In this document: one piece after another, positions 45,319 to 52,791 of the stretch
Position numbering within the stretch: the stretch's first letter is position 1
Layout: each line of letters begins with the position of its first letter
Source: Thiodiazotropha sp040506775
GTDB lineage: Bacteria; Pseudomonadota; Gammaproteobacteria; Chromatiales; Chromatiaceae
Direction: 5' to 3'
NCBI GenBank assembly: GCA_040506775.1
Contig: JBEVWC010000004.1
Location: 68,959-132,958, forward strand
DNA length: 64,000 bases
Notes under the pieces: model-generated
Database searches by the model: none
What the model saw: only the letters and a program-made list of their open reading frames with translations
What the model was told of the DNA's origin: nothing
Position numbers and translations under genes: made by a program

Positions 45319-45875
45319 GACAGATTCTGATCCTCCTCATCGGCGCGGTTATGCGCTTCGGTGGTCGGGTGTTCGGATTGCGAGGCCTGGTCCGGCCCGG
45401 ATTGCGCCTGGCGCGCTGTGTCGCTATCGGCAGAGGCGGTTTCCGCTTGGCCATCGGTTGCGGCATCGGCGCGTTCCGCGAGCCGTTGCGCCTCCTTTTG
45501 CAGACGGTGACGCAGATCTGCGGTCACCAGGTCGCCCAGCTTTTCAAAGCGGGTGAAATCCTCTGCATAATCATCCAGCCCGTCACAGACGTTGAAACAG
45601 CTGCTGCGGAAGAGTTTCTGCAGCGCAGCCTGTCGCAGACCCTCGGATACCCCGGGGGAGAGAAAACCGCGGTATTCGGATTGCTCGTCGAGACTCTCGA
45701 GCGACGGCATGTCCGCGTCTGTCAGCAGCGGCGCCTGCTCCTCGACCTCGACTTCCGCCAGGTTCGGCCCAGACTCGTCGCCAGGGCTGGTTTCCGCCTC
45801 GAGTTTGCGACGTGACCAGCGGTTGAGAAACGACTCGTCCCCGTGCACTTCGTCCGGCGTGTAGTCTTCACTCAT
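45315..45875 (-). CDS. DUF3306 domain protein
   Basis: 186 aa from the ATG at 45875 (MSEDYTPDEVHG), chosen because it overlaps the DUF3305 stop as ATGA; the longer frame reads into that gene. The conserved block is ESFLNRWSRRKLEAE, then LRQAALQKLFRSSCFNVCDGLDDYAEDFTRF, with a low-complexity, acidic, Gln-rich C-terminal tail. Soluble, no signal peptide. Conserved in formate dehydrogenase loci; no known biochemical function. Confidence 0.88.
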   Translation of the reverse strand: MSEDYTPDEVHGDESFLNRWSRRKLEAETSPGDESGPNLAEVEVEEQAPLLTDADMPSLESLDEQSEYRGFLSPGVSEGLRQAALQKLFRSSCFNVCDGLDDYAEDFTRFEKLGDLVTADLRHRLQKEAQRLAERADAATDGQAETASADSDTARQAQSGPDQASQSEHPTTEAHNRADEEDQNLS

Positions 45876-46393
45876 CTCGGTTCGGCCTGGCCTGATTTGC
45901 GCCAGTCCTGACGTTGACGCTTGGTGCGCTTGACCGGCACGTAGTGCGCCAGGACGAAGGCCTCGGTCCACTGATAGATCTCGGGCGGAAGCGGCAGGGT
46001 GTAGAGATCCTCCTCACCCTCCAGGTAGGCATGCGCCTCGTCGAAACTGAGGGTGACCAGCAGGGGTTGGGGTGGGCCATCGTCTGAAGGCGTTACCACC
46101 AGATAACAGCAGGGGCTGGGCGCCAGCAGGTTGTGGTAGTAACTTTCACACTCGTCGACATGCAGTCGTAAGGTGAAACCCCGCTGCATGTAACGGCGGA
46201 CCCCGTCCTCCTCATGAATCAGTGTACGCTGGGACGGTGGCGTATCCAGCGGGCGATCATCGACCAGGATGCCGATCGGTTGCCAGCGCATCTCGAGCCA
46301 TGGGTTGTCGGACGGGGACTCCTCCACCAGCAGGGTGACTGCAAAGTGGTCCGGGAGATTCCGCCCGATATCATCCACTGTCTGTGGGGTCAT
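45872..46393 (-). CDS. DUF3305 domain protein, first gene of the FDH operon
   Basis: 173 aa soluble protein. Conserved segments: FAVTLLVEESPSDNPWLEMRWQPIGILVD, RRYMQRGFTLRLHVDECESYYHNLLAPSPCCYLVV and a C-terminal YQWTEAFVLAHYVPVKRTKRQ. It recurs with DUF3306 at the head of proteobacterial FDH operons. A sigma-54-like promoter lies 38-54 nt upstream of its ATG. Function unknown. Confidence 0.88.
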   Translation of the reverse strand: MTPQTVDDIGRNLPDHFAVTLLVEESPSDNPWLEMRWQPIGILVDDRPLDTPPSQRTLIHEEDGVRRYMQRGFTLRLHVDECESYYHNLLAPSPCCYLVVTPSDDGPPQPLLVTLSFDEAHAYLEGEEDLYTLPLPPEIYQWTEAFVLAHYVPVKRTKRQRQDWRKSGQAEPR

Positions 46394-46430
46394 AAAACGC
46401 TTCCCGTGTGATTGGATATCCCCTTGTCAG

Positions 46431-46447
46431 CGCAAATTGCGTACCAA
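46431..46447 (-). promoter_or_regulatory. Sigma-54 promoter of the formate dehydrogenase operon
   Basis: On the minus strand TTGGTACGCAATTTGCG, against the consensus YTGGCACG-N4-TTGCW: the invariant GG and GC are exactly 10 nt apart, with one C-to-T change in the -24 box and G for W at the end. The predicted start is near 46420, about 27 nt before the DUF3305 ATG. Confidence 0.75.
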
Positions 46448-46526
46448 TGCCATGGATTCGTCATCTCGTCCCAGAAAGAACGGGGCTTCGGGAAAATAAT
46501 CCAAAAAACGGAGTTCGGGTAAGCGA

Positions 46527-46563
46527 GGGCAAAATGTCCCGCTTGCGGCGAAAAGGTGAGACA
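46527..46563. promoter_or_regulatory. Candidate activator-binding region between the fdh and moaA promoters
   Basis: Between the two divergent sigma-54 boxes lie GGGCAAAATGTCCC (46527-46540) and TGAGACA (46557-46563). These resemble half-sites (TGTCTC/GAGACA) of the perfect palindrome upstream of tupA. The arrangement fits a shared enhancer for a bacterial enhancer-binding protein; the match is imperfect. Confidence 0.35.
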
Positions 46564-46611
46564 AATCAGACCACCCGGTTCAGGGCCCGATGCAGAAAAG
46601 GGTGAAAAATG

Positions 46612-46628
46612 CCCCCGGATACCGGGGG
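46612..46628 (+). promoter_or_regulatory. GC hairpin upstream of the moaA promoter
   Basis: CCCCCGG-ATA-CCGGGGG, a perfect 7-bp stem with no T-run. It lies upstream of the predicted moaA start site, so it would act at DNA level or as a terminator-like barrier rather than as a leader element. Confidence 0.4.
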
Positions 46629-46648
46629 GTTCCAGCCGATGCAGGCAA

Positions 46649-46665
46649 TGGGTACGGGAATTGCG
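46649..46665 (+). promoter_or_regulatory. Candidate sigma-54 promoter of moaA-fdhD
   Basis: GGGTACG-GGAA-TTGCG (46650-46665): GG at 46651-46652 and GC at 46663-46664, 10 nt apart. It differs from consensus at T-to-G and C-to-T in the -24 box, but shares GGTACG and TTGCG with the divergent fdh promoter. The predicted start is about 50 nt before the chosen moaA ATG. Confidence 0.55.
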
Positions 46666-46728
46666 TGCGTCTTGCCAGATCAGACCGGATCACGCATGCA
46701 ATCGACACAAGCCGGAGGGGTAAACGGC

Positions 46729-47751
46729 ATGCCATCGACAGTTTCAGACGACAATGCTCGAACCTCACCGCTGACGGACCGCTTCGGCCGTCAGATCACC
46801 TACCTGCGCATCTCCGTAACCGATCGGTGCGATCTGCGCTGCATTTACTGCATGTCCGAGAACATCCAGTTCGTGCCCCGCTCCCAGTTGCTGACCCTCG
46901 AAGAGCTCTACCGGGTCGGCAGGGCATTCGTTGAACTCGGGGTGAGCAAGATCCGCATCACCGGAGGCGAGCCCCTGACCCGGCGCGACATCATGCAGCT
47001 GTTCCAGCGACTGGGTACCCTGGAAGGCCTCAAGGACTTCACCCTGACCACCAACGGCACCCTCCTCGCCGAATACGCCCAGGCGCTGAAAGCGGCTGGC
47101 GTGAACCGGGTGAACATCAGTCTCGACACCCTCAACCCCGATCGCTTCAAGGCGATTACCCGCAAGGGGGAGATCAAGCGTACCTTCGCCGGGATCGACG
47201 CGGCGCTGGAGGCCGGCTTCGAGCGGGTCAAGATCAACTCGGTCGTCCTCAAACACCGCAATCATGACGAGGTTGCGCAACTGGTGGCCTTTACCCAGTC
47301 GCGGGGCATGGACATCAGCTTCATCGAAGAGATGCCCCTGGGAATGATCGGCGACCATGACCGGGCACAGACCTATTACTCGAGCGACCAGATACTCAAA
47401 GACCTGCAACGCAAATACGAACTGATACCGACCACCGAAAGCAGCGGTGGACCCGCCCGTTATTACTGCATCCCCGGAAGCCCGCACCGGGTCGGTTTCA
47501 TCTCACCTCACAGTCACAACTTCTGCGATCACTGCAACCGGGTGCGGCTCACCGCGGAGGGACGTCTGCTGCTGTGCCTGGGACAGGAGCACTCGGTGGA
47601 CCTGCGGCGCATCGTACGCGCCCACCCCTCGGACGATGCCCCGCTGCGCCAGGCGATCATCGACAGCATGAACATCAAGCCCAAGGGTCATGAATTCGAT
47701 CTCGAGGCGAAACCGGTGATCTTTCGCCACATGAACGCAACCGGCGGTTAA
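46729..47751 (+). CDS. moaA: GTP 3',8-cyclase (molybdenum cofactor biosynthesis protein A)
   Basis: Radical-SAM enzyme for the first step of molybdopterin synthesis. 340 aa from the ATG at 46729 (MPSTVSDDN; GGAGG 10 nt upstream). N-terminal SAM cluster TDRCDLRCIYC, the GGEPLTRRDI motif, C-terminal second cluster CDHCNRVRLTAEGRLLLC, and the C-terminal double glycine (NATGG) that is needed for catalysis. fdhD follows after 4 nt. moaC, its usual partner, is not in this window. Confidence 0.95.
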   Translation: MPSTVSDDNARTSPLTDRFGRQITYLRISVTDRCDLRCIYCMSENIQFVPRSQLLTLEELYRVGRAFVELGVSKIRITGGEPLTRRDIMQLFQRLGTLEGLKDFTLTTNGTLLAEYAQALKAAGVNRVNISLDTLNPDRFKAITRKGEIKRTFAGIDAALEAGFERVKINSVVLKHRNHDEVAQLVAFTQSRGMDISFIEEMPLGMIGDHDRAQTYYSSDQILKDLQRKYELIPTTESSGGPARYYCIPGSPHRVGFISPHSHNFCDHCNRVRLTAEGRLLLCLGQEHSVDLRRIVRAHPSDDAPLRQAIIDSMNIKPKGHEFDLEAKPVIFRHMNATGG

Positions 47752-47755
47752 GCGT

Positions 47756-48637
47756 ATGGACGCCCCCTCGACGCCCTACCGTCCCATGCTCACCAATGCG
47801 GGTCTGAACGCGGCGGAAAAGGCGATGGCCATCGATGAGTATGGTGATTGCCGCGAAGGTCACGTGGCCGCCGAGCGCGCCCTTACCCTCTACCTGGACA
47901 AGCGTGAGATCGTCACCCTGATGACCCTGGGCACGCAACCTGAGCTGCTGGTGCTGGGCTGGTTGAGGAACCAGCGGTTGATTCGTAACCTGGAACAGAT
48001 CAAGGCGCTCCAGGTGGACTGGGAGACCGGCTCGGTTGCAATCACCACCCATGCGGGTGTTGAGGGGTTGGACGAGAAACTGGAACGCAAAACCGTAACC
48101 ACCGGCTGTGGACAGGGGACCGTATTCGGCGGCCTGATGGATGAGATCGATCAACTGCATCTGAACCAGCCGACTCTGCACCAGTCCGGCATCTATCGTC
48201 TGCTGCACAATCTCAACGAACACAATGAGATCTATCGCCAGGCCGGCGCCGTGCACGGCTGCGGTCTGTGCCGCGACAGTGACATGCTGCTGTTCATCGA
48301 GGATGTCGGACGACACAACGCAGTGGACGCGATCGCCGGCCACATGTGGCTCAACGATACTCCAGGGCAGGACAAGATTTTCTACACCACCGGGCGGCTC
48401 ACCTCCGAGATGGTGATCAAGGTGGCGCAGATGGGCATACCGGTGCTGTTGTCACGCTCAGGCGTGACCCACATGGGACTGGATATCGCGCGCCGGGTGG
48501 GTGTGACGCTGATCGCGCGCGCCAAAGGCAAACATTTTCTGGTGTACAACGGCGTCGAAAACATCGTGTTCGACGCCGTACCGGCCAAACCGCCGACCAT
48601 CAACGATCAACCCGGCGCGGAACATGCCAAGGGTTGA
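47756..48637 (+). CDS. fdhD: Formate dehydrogenase accessory sulfurtransferase FdhD
   Basis: Passes sulfur from the IscS cysteine desulfurase to the Mo/W-bis-MGD cofactor of formate dehydrogenases. 293 aa. It has the cysteine region TTGCGQGT, the GAVHGCGLC loop, IEDVGRHNAVDAIAG and TTGRLTSEMVIKVAQMGIPVLLSRSGVT, all typical of FdhD. Transcribed away from the FDH operon, directly downstream of moaA. Its presence argues that the neighbouring FDH is a true bis-MGD enzyme. Confidence 0.96.
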   Translation: MDAPSTPYRPMLTNAGLNAAEKAMAIDEYGDCREGHVAAERALTLYLDKREIVTLMTLGTQPELLVLGWLRNQRLIRNLEQIKALQVDWETGSVAITTHAGVEGLDEKLERKTVTTGCGQGTVFGGLMDEIDQLHLNQPTLHQSGIYRLLHNLNEHNEIYRQAGAVHGCGLCRDSDMLLFIEDVGRHNAVDAIAGHMWLNDTPGQDKIFYTTGRLTSEMVIKVAQMGIPVLLSRSGVTHMGLDIARRVGVTLIARAKGKHFLVYNGVENIVFDAVPAKPPTINDQPGAEHAKG

Positions 48638-48677
48638 CGCAGAGCGGGTATAGCCGGTCATATTGGGAGGAAAACCG

Positions 48678-49592
48678 ATGTCCGCAGTGATGCAGCAACA
48701 GCCCCATGTCTTCATGAACGTCAAGCAGGTGGCGGAATACCTGCATCTGAACGAAAAGAAGATCTACGCGCTGGTCAATGAAAAACGCATCCCCGCCACC
48801 AAGATCACGGGCAAATGGCTGTTCCCTCGTGAACTGATCGACCGCTGGATGCTCGACTCGGCCCATGGTGGATTGATGACCAACCGGCTGATCATCGCCG
48901 GAAGTGACGATCCCCTGCTCTACCGGCTGATCATGAACTTCGCCCAGGATACCGGTGCGCATGCGTTGATCAGCTACACCCCCACCGGCACCCGGCTCGG
49001 TCTCGACCTGCTGCAGGCCAACCGGGTCGATGCCAGCGGCATCCACTGGGGACCCAAGGCTGAAAGCCAGACCCGGCATCCCGCACTGTTGCGACAGTAC
49101 AGTCAGTTTCGCCAATGGGTGCTGATCCGCATGTTCCGTCGTGAACAGGGTCTGATGCTGTCACCCAGGCTGGCCGAGCGCATGCCGGACCCGGTCAGTC
49201 TGACCGATCCGCGTTACCGTTGGGTCATGCGCCAGAGTGGCGCCGGGGCCCAGCGTTTCCTGCTCGAGGTATTGAGCAACTACGGCACCAGCGAGGACAG
49301 TCTCAACCGGGTCACCACCGCACTGTCCGAGCGCGAGGCCGCCGCCGCGATCGCCATGGGGTTTGCGGACGTGGCCCCGGGAGCCCGATCAGCAGCCACG
49401 GAATATGGCCTCTCGTTCATCTCGTTCGGTTGGGAGTCGTTCGACCTGGCGTTGCCGCGCAGCATCTGGTTCCGGCGCCTGTTTCAGGATCTGCTGGCGC
49501 GCCTGCGTTCCCCCGCTTCATTCGACATCGCGGAGAACCTGACCGGCTACGACCTGAGTGAGGCCGGCGATCTTATCTGGGGCGATGAATAG
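48678..49592 (+). CDS. HTH regulator with periplasmic-binding-like domain (possible tungstate/molybdate sensor)
   Basis: 304 aa from the ATG at 48678 (GGAGG 7 nt upstream). The N-terminus is an excisionase/MerR-like helix-turn-helix (MNVKQVAEYLHLNEKKIYALVNEKRIPATKITGKW split here) and the rest is a substrate-binding-protein-like domain (LIIAGSDDPLLYRLIMNFAQ...GADVAP-like GFADVAPGARSAATEYGL). The same layout occurs in regulators linked to molybdate or tungstate genes. No signal peptide, so it works in the cytoplasm. It lies 40 nt after fdhD. Sensing of Mo or W oxyanion is inference from context. Confidence 0.82.
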   Translation: MSAVMQQQPHVFMNVKQVAEYLHLNEKKIYALVNEKRIPATKITGKWLFPRELIDRWMLDSAHGGLMTNRLIIAGSDDPLLYRLIMNFAQDTGAHALISYTPTGTRLGLDLLQANRVDASGIHWGPKAESQTRHPALLRQYSQFRQWVLIRMFRREQGLMLSPRLAERMPDPVSLTDPRYRWVMRQSGAGAQRFLLEVLSNYGTSEDSLNRVTTALSEREAAAAIAMGFADVAPGARSAATEYGLSFISFGWESFDLALPRSIWFRRLFQDLLARLRSPASFDIAENLTGYDLSEAGDLIWGDE

Positions 49593-49617
49593 CCCGGCAG
49601 GCGGTTGGAAACCGGCG

Positions 49618-49998
49618 CTACTCAGGATCCTTCTGCATCTTCGCCTTGAGATCGGCAAAGGGATTGAAGCGTCCACCCGTAGAAGCCTCTCCTGACGCGG
49701 CATCACCATAGGCGGCATCCAACTGGCGTGAATGTTCGTTGTCGTGGCAATACAGGCACAACAGTTCCCAGTTACTACCATCCGGTGGATTGTTGTCGTG
49801 ATTGTGGTCGCGGTGATGGACCGTAAGCTCATTCAGGTTGGTACGGGTGAAGGTTCGCCCGCAGCGGCCGCATACCCAGGGGTAGAGTTTCAGGGCACGC
49901 TCCCGGTAACCCTGTTCACGGGCTTCCCGTTCACGTCGCGCTTCAGCCACCACCCGGTCGAGGCGGTCGTGATCGATGGGTTTGTTTTTCTTGTCCAT
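49618..49998 (-). CDS. YajD-like HNH nuclease
   Basis: 126 aa. HNH endonuclease motif with zinc cysteines: WVCGRCGRTFTRTNLNELTVHHRDHNHDNN and ELLCLYCHDNEH. The charged N-terminus (RLDRVVAEARREREAREQGYRERA) and overall plan match E. coli YajD, whose function is not known. It stands apart, converging with the regulator gene; no link to molybdenum metabolism is evident. Confidence 0.88.
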   Translation of the reverse strand: MDKKNKPIDHDRLDRVVAEARREREAREQGYRERALKLYPWVCGRCGRTFTRTNLNELTVHHRDHNHDNNPPDGSNWELLCLYCHDNEHSRQLDAAYGDAASGEASTGGRFNPFADLKAKMQKDPE

Positions 49999-50166
49999 GT
50001 CTTAATCGGCCTTGTAACCAGACCTTTGCAGTATAGTCGTTTCACAGAGTGGTTATGGCTTGAAGAACGTAAGGATCAACAAAGTGCTGCGGTTTTTGAT
50101 CCCCCTCTCCCTGCCCCTCTCCCCTTGCGGGAGCGACCAGGGAGCGGGGGGACAAATCAGTAAACC

Positions 50167-50247
50167 GTAGGTGGGGTTAGCGCAGCGTAACCCGACATGA
50201 AGCAGATCGAGCTGCGCGTCGGGTTACGCTGCGCTAACCCCACCTAC
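50167..50247. repeat. Paired GTAG-headed REP (REPIN), family B
   Basis: 81 nt. Left arm GTAGGTGGGGTTAGCGCAGC... and its exact inverted copy ending ...CCCCACCTAC, about 30 nt each, around a 21-nt centre. GTAG at one end and CTAC at the other is the layout of REPINs mobilised by RAYT transposases. Same length as the copies at 63476 and 63780. Confidence 0.9.
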
Positions 50248-50273
50248 GACTCTGCATGGGAATGCATGTGCAA

Positions 50274-50385
50274 CTCGTTCCCACGCTCTGCGTGGGAATG
50301 CAGACTCACGAGACTTGGGAGCGCCCCGCCGTCATGAGTCTTCCTAAAGCGGTATATGCATTCCCACGCGAAGCGTGGGAACGAG
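50274..50385. repeat. Paired palindromic repeat (REPIN-like), family A
   Basis: Left arm CTCGTTCCCACGC-TCT-GCGTGGGAATGC at 50274-50301; inverted right arm at 50357-50385 (CACGCGAAGCGTGGGAACGAG). A partial arm (TCTGCATGGGAATGCA) precedes it at 50251-50266. With the family B element it fills the 413-nt gap between the yajD-like gene and moaB; nothing else is seen there. Confidence 0.9.
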
Positions 50386-50411
50386 AAGCCACACCCACTA
50401 ACCCAAGCCCG

Positions 50412-50933
50412 TTATTTCTCCAACAACCGAGGCATCAACTCCACAAGATTACACGGCTGGGTTCGGTAATCGAGTTGCGCCGATATCAGTTTCGTCCAGC
50501 CGTCCTTGCAGGCCCCCGTGGATCCCGGCAGGCAGAACACGAAGGTGCCGTTCGCAACGCCCGCAATGGCCCGGGACTGCATCGTGGAGGTGCCGATGAG
50601 GTCAAAGGAGAGCACCCGGAACATTTCGCCAAAGCCGTCGATCACCTTGTCGAGCAAAGGTGTCACCGCCTCCGGGGTACCGTCACGTCCGGTCAACCCG
50701 GTACCGCCGGTGGTGATCACCACCTGAACCTCCGGATCCGCAATCCAGCCTGAAATCACCGCACGAATCCTGTAGATATCATCCGGCACGATAACCTTAT
50801 CGGCCAACACATGACCGTCACCTTCCAGCAGGCTCTTGAGCTTGTGCCCGGATTTGTCGGTCTCATCGGTGCGGGTATCGGACACCGTCATGACGGCGAT
50901 CTTCAGGGGAACGAATGGGCGGTTCTGCGACAT
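50412..50933 (-). CDS. moaB: Molybdopterin adenylyltransferase-type protein MoaB
   Basis: MoaB/MogA-fold protein; in organisms lacking MogA it adenylates molybdopterin before metal insertion by MoeA. 173 aa from the ATG at 50933 (MSQNRPFVPLK); an upstream ATG adds 13 residues. Motifs: VMTVSDTRTDETDKSG, VVITTGGTGLTGRDGTPEAV and the FCLPGSTGACKDGWTKLI loop. Downstream of the sigma-54 regulator gene on the same strand (117 nt). Confidence 0.94.
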   Translation of the reverse strand: MSQNRPFVPLKIAVMTVSDTRTDETDKSGHKLKSLLEGDGHVLADKVIVPDDIYRIRAVISGWIADPEVQVVITTGGTGLTGRDGTPEAVTPLLDKVIDGFGEMFRVLSFDLIGTSTMQSRAIAGVANGTFVFCLPGSTGACKDGWTKLISAQLDYRTQPCNLVELMPRLLEK

Positions 50934-51049
50934 GTTTTTCTCATGGTTGTTGGTGACTTGGACAGCATGCACTGTTTCGACTGAAGCAAATGGTTCAGCC
51001 GATCATCACAGCGTGTCGATAAAAGGGTGATGTTTGTCTGCTTCGTTCC

Positions 51050-52381
51050 TCACTGTATCCCCCAGGCCTGGACCTTCCGCTCCAGGGTTTTTCGCGAGAT
51101 ACCAAGAACCCGTGCGGCCGCCGATTTGTTACCCGACTGCTGATCCAGGACATGCAGGATATGGCGTTTTTCCACATTTTCCAGCAGCAGGCTGTCACCG
51201 GTATCCCTGGTCATCTCAGCGGCCTCGAAGCTCTGACCCGGCAAACAACTGCTGGGCGGCTTGTTCAACAGCAGGCTGCGTTCGATCACATTGCGCAACT
51301 CACGCACGTTGCCGGGCCAGTCGTAACTCATCAGGCGTGAGAGTTCCGCCTCGCTCAGCGTTTTGCTCTCCACACCGAGCTCCACCGAGAGCTGGTGCAT
51401 GAAGTAATTGATGAGGAGGGGTATATCCTCGGGTCGTTCCCGCAGCGCCGGAATCGGCAGCGCAAGGACATTCAGGCGATAGTAAAGATCTTCACGGAAA
51501 TGTCCCTTGCGCACCTCTTCCTGCAGCTTCTTGTTGGTGGCGGCAACGATCCGCACGTCCACGCTGTACTCCCGGTTGGAACCCACCGGGCGGATGCTGC
51601 GCTCTTCCAGCGCCCGGAGCAGGTGTGCCTGCATGGAGAGGGGCATCTCACCGATCTCGTCGAGAAACAGGGTACCGCCCTCCGCATAGGTGAACAGCCC
51701 TTCCCGGGACTGGTGCGCCCCGGTAAACGCGCCTTTGACATGTCCGAACAGTTCGCTTTCCAGCAGTTCGGCACTCACCGCGCCACAGTTGACCGGTACA
51801 AAACTCCCCGCCCGTCCGCTCAGCTGGTGTATGGCACGGGCCGCGAGTTCCTTGCCGGTTCCCGATTCGCCTTCCAGCAGCACAGTCGAGGGCATGGGCG
51901 CGACACGTTTGATCACATCGCATAGGTTGCGCATCAGGTCGCATTCACCCACCACCCCGGCATTGTCGATCAGAAGATCCACCTGCCGTCGCAGCACAAA
52001 GTTCTCCCTCTGCAAGCGCTGCCGTTCATGGAACCGTTCGACCGCCGCCATCATCTGTTCCATGCGGAAAGGTTTCAGGATGAAGTCCTCCGCCCCCGCA
52101 CGCAACGCATCGATCACGGTCTGGGTATCGGCCTGTGAGGTCATGAAGATCACCCCGGTCTGGCCGCCCTGCTCGCGCAAGGTCTTGACCCATTCAACCC
52201 CACCGGTTGCTCCCGACAACTCGATGTCTGTGATGATCAGATCGAAGTGGCAATGTTCGCGCAATTCATCGGCGGTTACGACGTTGTCTGCCGTCTCAAC
52301 CAAGGCGAAATACTTGGTCAAACCGCGCTGAAGAAAATTGCGGATACCCGGTTCGTCATCGACGATCAGCACGGATGACAT
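51050..52381 (-). CDS. Sigma-54-dependent response regulator (NtrC family)
   Basis: Three domains. Receiver at residues ~1-120 with phospho-acceptor Asp52 (LIITDIELSG). AAA+ activator with Walker A EGESGTGKELAARAIH, the sigma-54 contact GAFTGA (ELFGHVKGAFTGAHQ) and Walker B GGTLFLDEIGEMP. Fis-type helix-turn-helix at the end (NKSAAARVLGISRKTLERKVQ). 443 aa from the ATG at 52381, where the receiver begins; ATG at 52459 is possible, and the longest frame to 52531 would overlap the palindrome. No histidine kinase is nearby. It is divergent from tupABC, whose promoter is sigma-54 type, so it is the natural candidate activator. Confidence 0.93.
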   Translation of the reverse strand: MSSVLIVDDEPGIRNFLQRGLTKYFALVETADNVVTADELREHCHFDLIITDIELSGATGGVEWVKTLREQGGQTGVIFMTSQADTQTVIDALRAGAEDFILKPFRMEQMMAAVERFHERQRLQRENFVLRRQVDLLIDNAGVVGECDLMRNLCDVIKRVAPMPSTVLLEGESGTGKELAARAIHQLSGRAGSFVPVNCGAVSAELLESELFGHVKGAFTGAHQSREGLFTYAEGGTLFLDEIGEMPLSMQAHLLRALEERSIRPVGSNREYSVDVRIVAATNKKLQEEVRKGHFREDLYYRLNVLALPIPALRERPEDIPLLINYFMHQLSVELGVESKTLSEAELSRLMSYDWPGNVRELRNVIERSLLLNKPPSSCLPGQSFEAAEMTRDTGDSLLLENVEKRHILHVLDQQSGNKSAAARVLGISRKTLERKVQAWGIQ

Positions 52382-52523
52382 CCGGGAGGTTTGCAGAGGG
52401 GTTTCTGTGGGGCTTCCCTTCCCGCCAATCCGATCGAATTCATGGGTATGAAATGTCATCTGGTGGTACCAATAAGTAGTGTTGTTATGCGGACCCCAAG
52501 GTCCATTTTTTATAGACACCGAT

Positions 52524-52540
52524 TGAGACATTCTGTCTCA
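52524..52540. promoter_or_regulatory. Perfect palindrome, candidate enhancer site
   Basis: TGAGACATTCTGTCTCA, 7-nt arms around TTC. It lies about 190 nt upstream of the sigma-54 -24 box of tupA and 140 nt upstream of the regulator's start, the usual distance for an NtrC-type activator site. The rest of the 410-nt gap is AT-rich with no gene. Confidence 0.6.
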
Positions 52541-52726
52541 CCGCGTGTTCGTTATTCGGTATATTTGACCCAGCAATGGGATATTTTTGTCGTCACAGGC
52601 CGGGTACAACCGTCATTCTCTCGACTTTAGGGAAAACTTCTACCGATCGATTTTCTAAACTATAGCAGACTAACGACCCGGACTTTTTCATACAAGCAGC
52701 ATAAAAAGTACGGGTACTCATGGCCA

Positions 52727-52742
52727 TGGCATTGCTTTTGCA
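52727..52742 (+). promoter_or_regulatory. Sigma-54 promoter of the tup-mob-moe operon
   Basis: TGGCAT-TGCTT-TTGCA: GG (52728-52729) and GC (52740-52741) exactly 10 nt apart, with -24 TGGCAT (consensus TGGCAC) and -12 TTGCA. The expected start is near 52753, about 40 nt before the tupA ATG. Confidence 0.75.
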
Positions 52743-52791
52743 GCACTACTGATTCTTAGCGGATCCAACAACCTAATTTCAGGAGTGCAAC

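Noticed and set aside
46394..46728. Molybdenum-cofactor riboswitch in front of moaA
   Set aside because: Several hairpins are present but I cannot match the Moco motif, and the predicted sigma-54 start leaves too short a leader (about 50 nt). A covariance-model search with the Moco RNA family would decide.
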